From Gordionus sp. m RMFG-2023 (taxonomy: Eukaryota; Nematomorpha; Gordioida; Chordodea; Parachordodidae): 64,000 bases of DNA. Location of the stretch: positions 93,685,284-93,749,283 of the forward strand of contig NC_088775.1 in assembly GCF_954871325.1 (NCBI RefSeq), given 5' to 3'. Shown piece after piece: positions 63,936-64,000 of this stretch. How positions within the stretch are numbered: position 1 is the first letter of the stretch; each line of letters begins with the position of its first letter. The position numbers and the translations under genes are program-made. Under the pieces are notes generated by a model that was not told the DNA's origin, did no database searches, and saw only the letters and a program-made list of their open reading frames with translations.

Positions 63936-64000
63936 ATTGTTAAATGAAAGAAAGTATTATTTTAAAGTTTCATACAATTCAATAAATCATTTGACACAAG
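63936..64000 (-). repeat. Right 65-base inverted repeat (cut by window end)
   Basis: Reverse complement of 63,409-63,473 with two mismatches. The true outer limit is unknown because the window ends here. Confidence 0.9.

Larger units (their letters stand above)
63409..64000. mobile_element. Inverted-repeat unit enclosing a LINE tail (possibly a TIR element; reaches the window edge)
   Basis: 63,409-63,473 (CTTGTGTCAAATGATTTATT...) is the reverse complement of 63,936-64,000 over 65 bases with two mismatches. The right copy ends exactly at the last base of the window, so the repeat may extend further. Between the arms lie the LINE 3' fragment 4 and about 200 bases of pyrimidine-rich DNA. It may be a non-autonomous TIR element that carries a captured or inserted LINE tail, or the edge of a larger palindrome. 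Confidence 0.7.

Overview
The window has two very different halves. Bases 1 to about 51,409 are one continuous subtelomeric satellite. About 99 copies of a roughly 365-base AT-rich spacer alternate with 100 tracts of the telomeric hexamer CCCTAA (TTAGGG on the other strand), each tract about 20 to 290 bases long. All copies face the same way. C-rich on the + strand means the chromosome end should lie to the left of base 1. I see no host gene in these 51 kb. The open frames that cross the hexamer tracts (Val-Arg, Leu-Gly and Asn-Pro dipeptide runs) follow from the 6-base repeat and mostly start at TTG, so they are not annotated as genes.

The satellite has internal order. A five-unit module (types C, D, E, A, B, recognisable by diagnostic bases in spacer and tract) recurs eight times. 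One 2.9 kb stretch is repeated with no difference that I can see 3,360 bases downstream. Other 2 to 3 kb blocks recur about 10 kb and about 39 kb apart. Compound tracts and a hybrid spacer look like scars of unequal exchange. The whole spacer-plus-tract unit therefore seems to be what is copied, rather than each tract being made anew by telomerase.

Bases 51,410 to 64,000 are very AT-rich, gene-poor subtelomeric DNA full of decayed mobile elements. In order they hold: a short direct repeat at the satellite edge; a 1.5 kb inverted duplication whose arms carry diverged head-to-head copies of an unrecognised small coding sequence; a 3' fragment of a LINE with an R2-like restriction-type endonuclease tail; a 1.23 kb hAT DNA transposon with a perfect 8-base target duplication and transposase remnants; an exact 125-base tandem duplication; a broken Ty3/gypsy-like fossil (gag, Asn-rich and protease parts only) that abuts a larger LINE fragment; a tandem duplication of that LINE's 3' end; a small hAT-like MITE; and a third LINE tail lying between 65-base inverted repeats that end exactly at the window edge.

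The organism is a eukaryote with TTAGGG telomeres, a strongly AT-rich genome and REL-endonuclease-type LINEs. An early-diverging fungus (for example a Glomeromycotina relative) or an AT-rich animal such as a cnidarian or flatworm would fit. The sequence alone does not decide. No rRNA, tRNA, CRISPR array or confident host protein gene was found.
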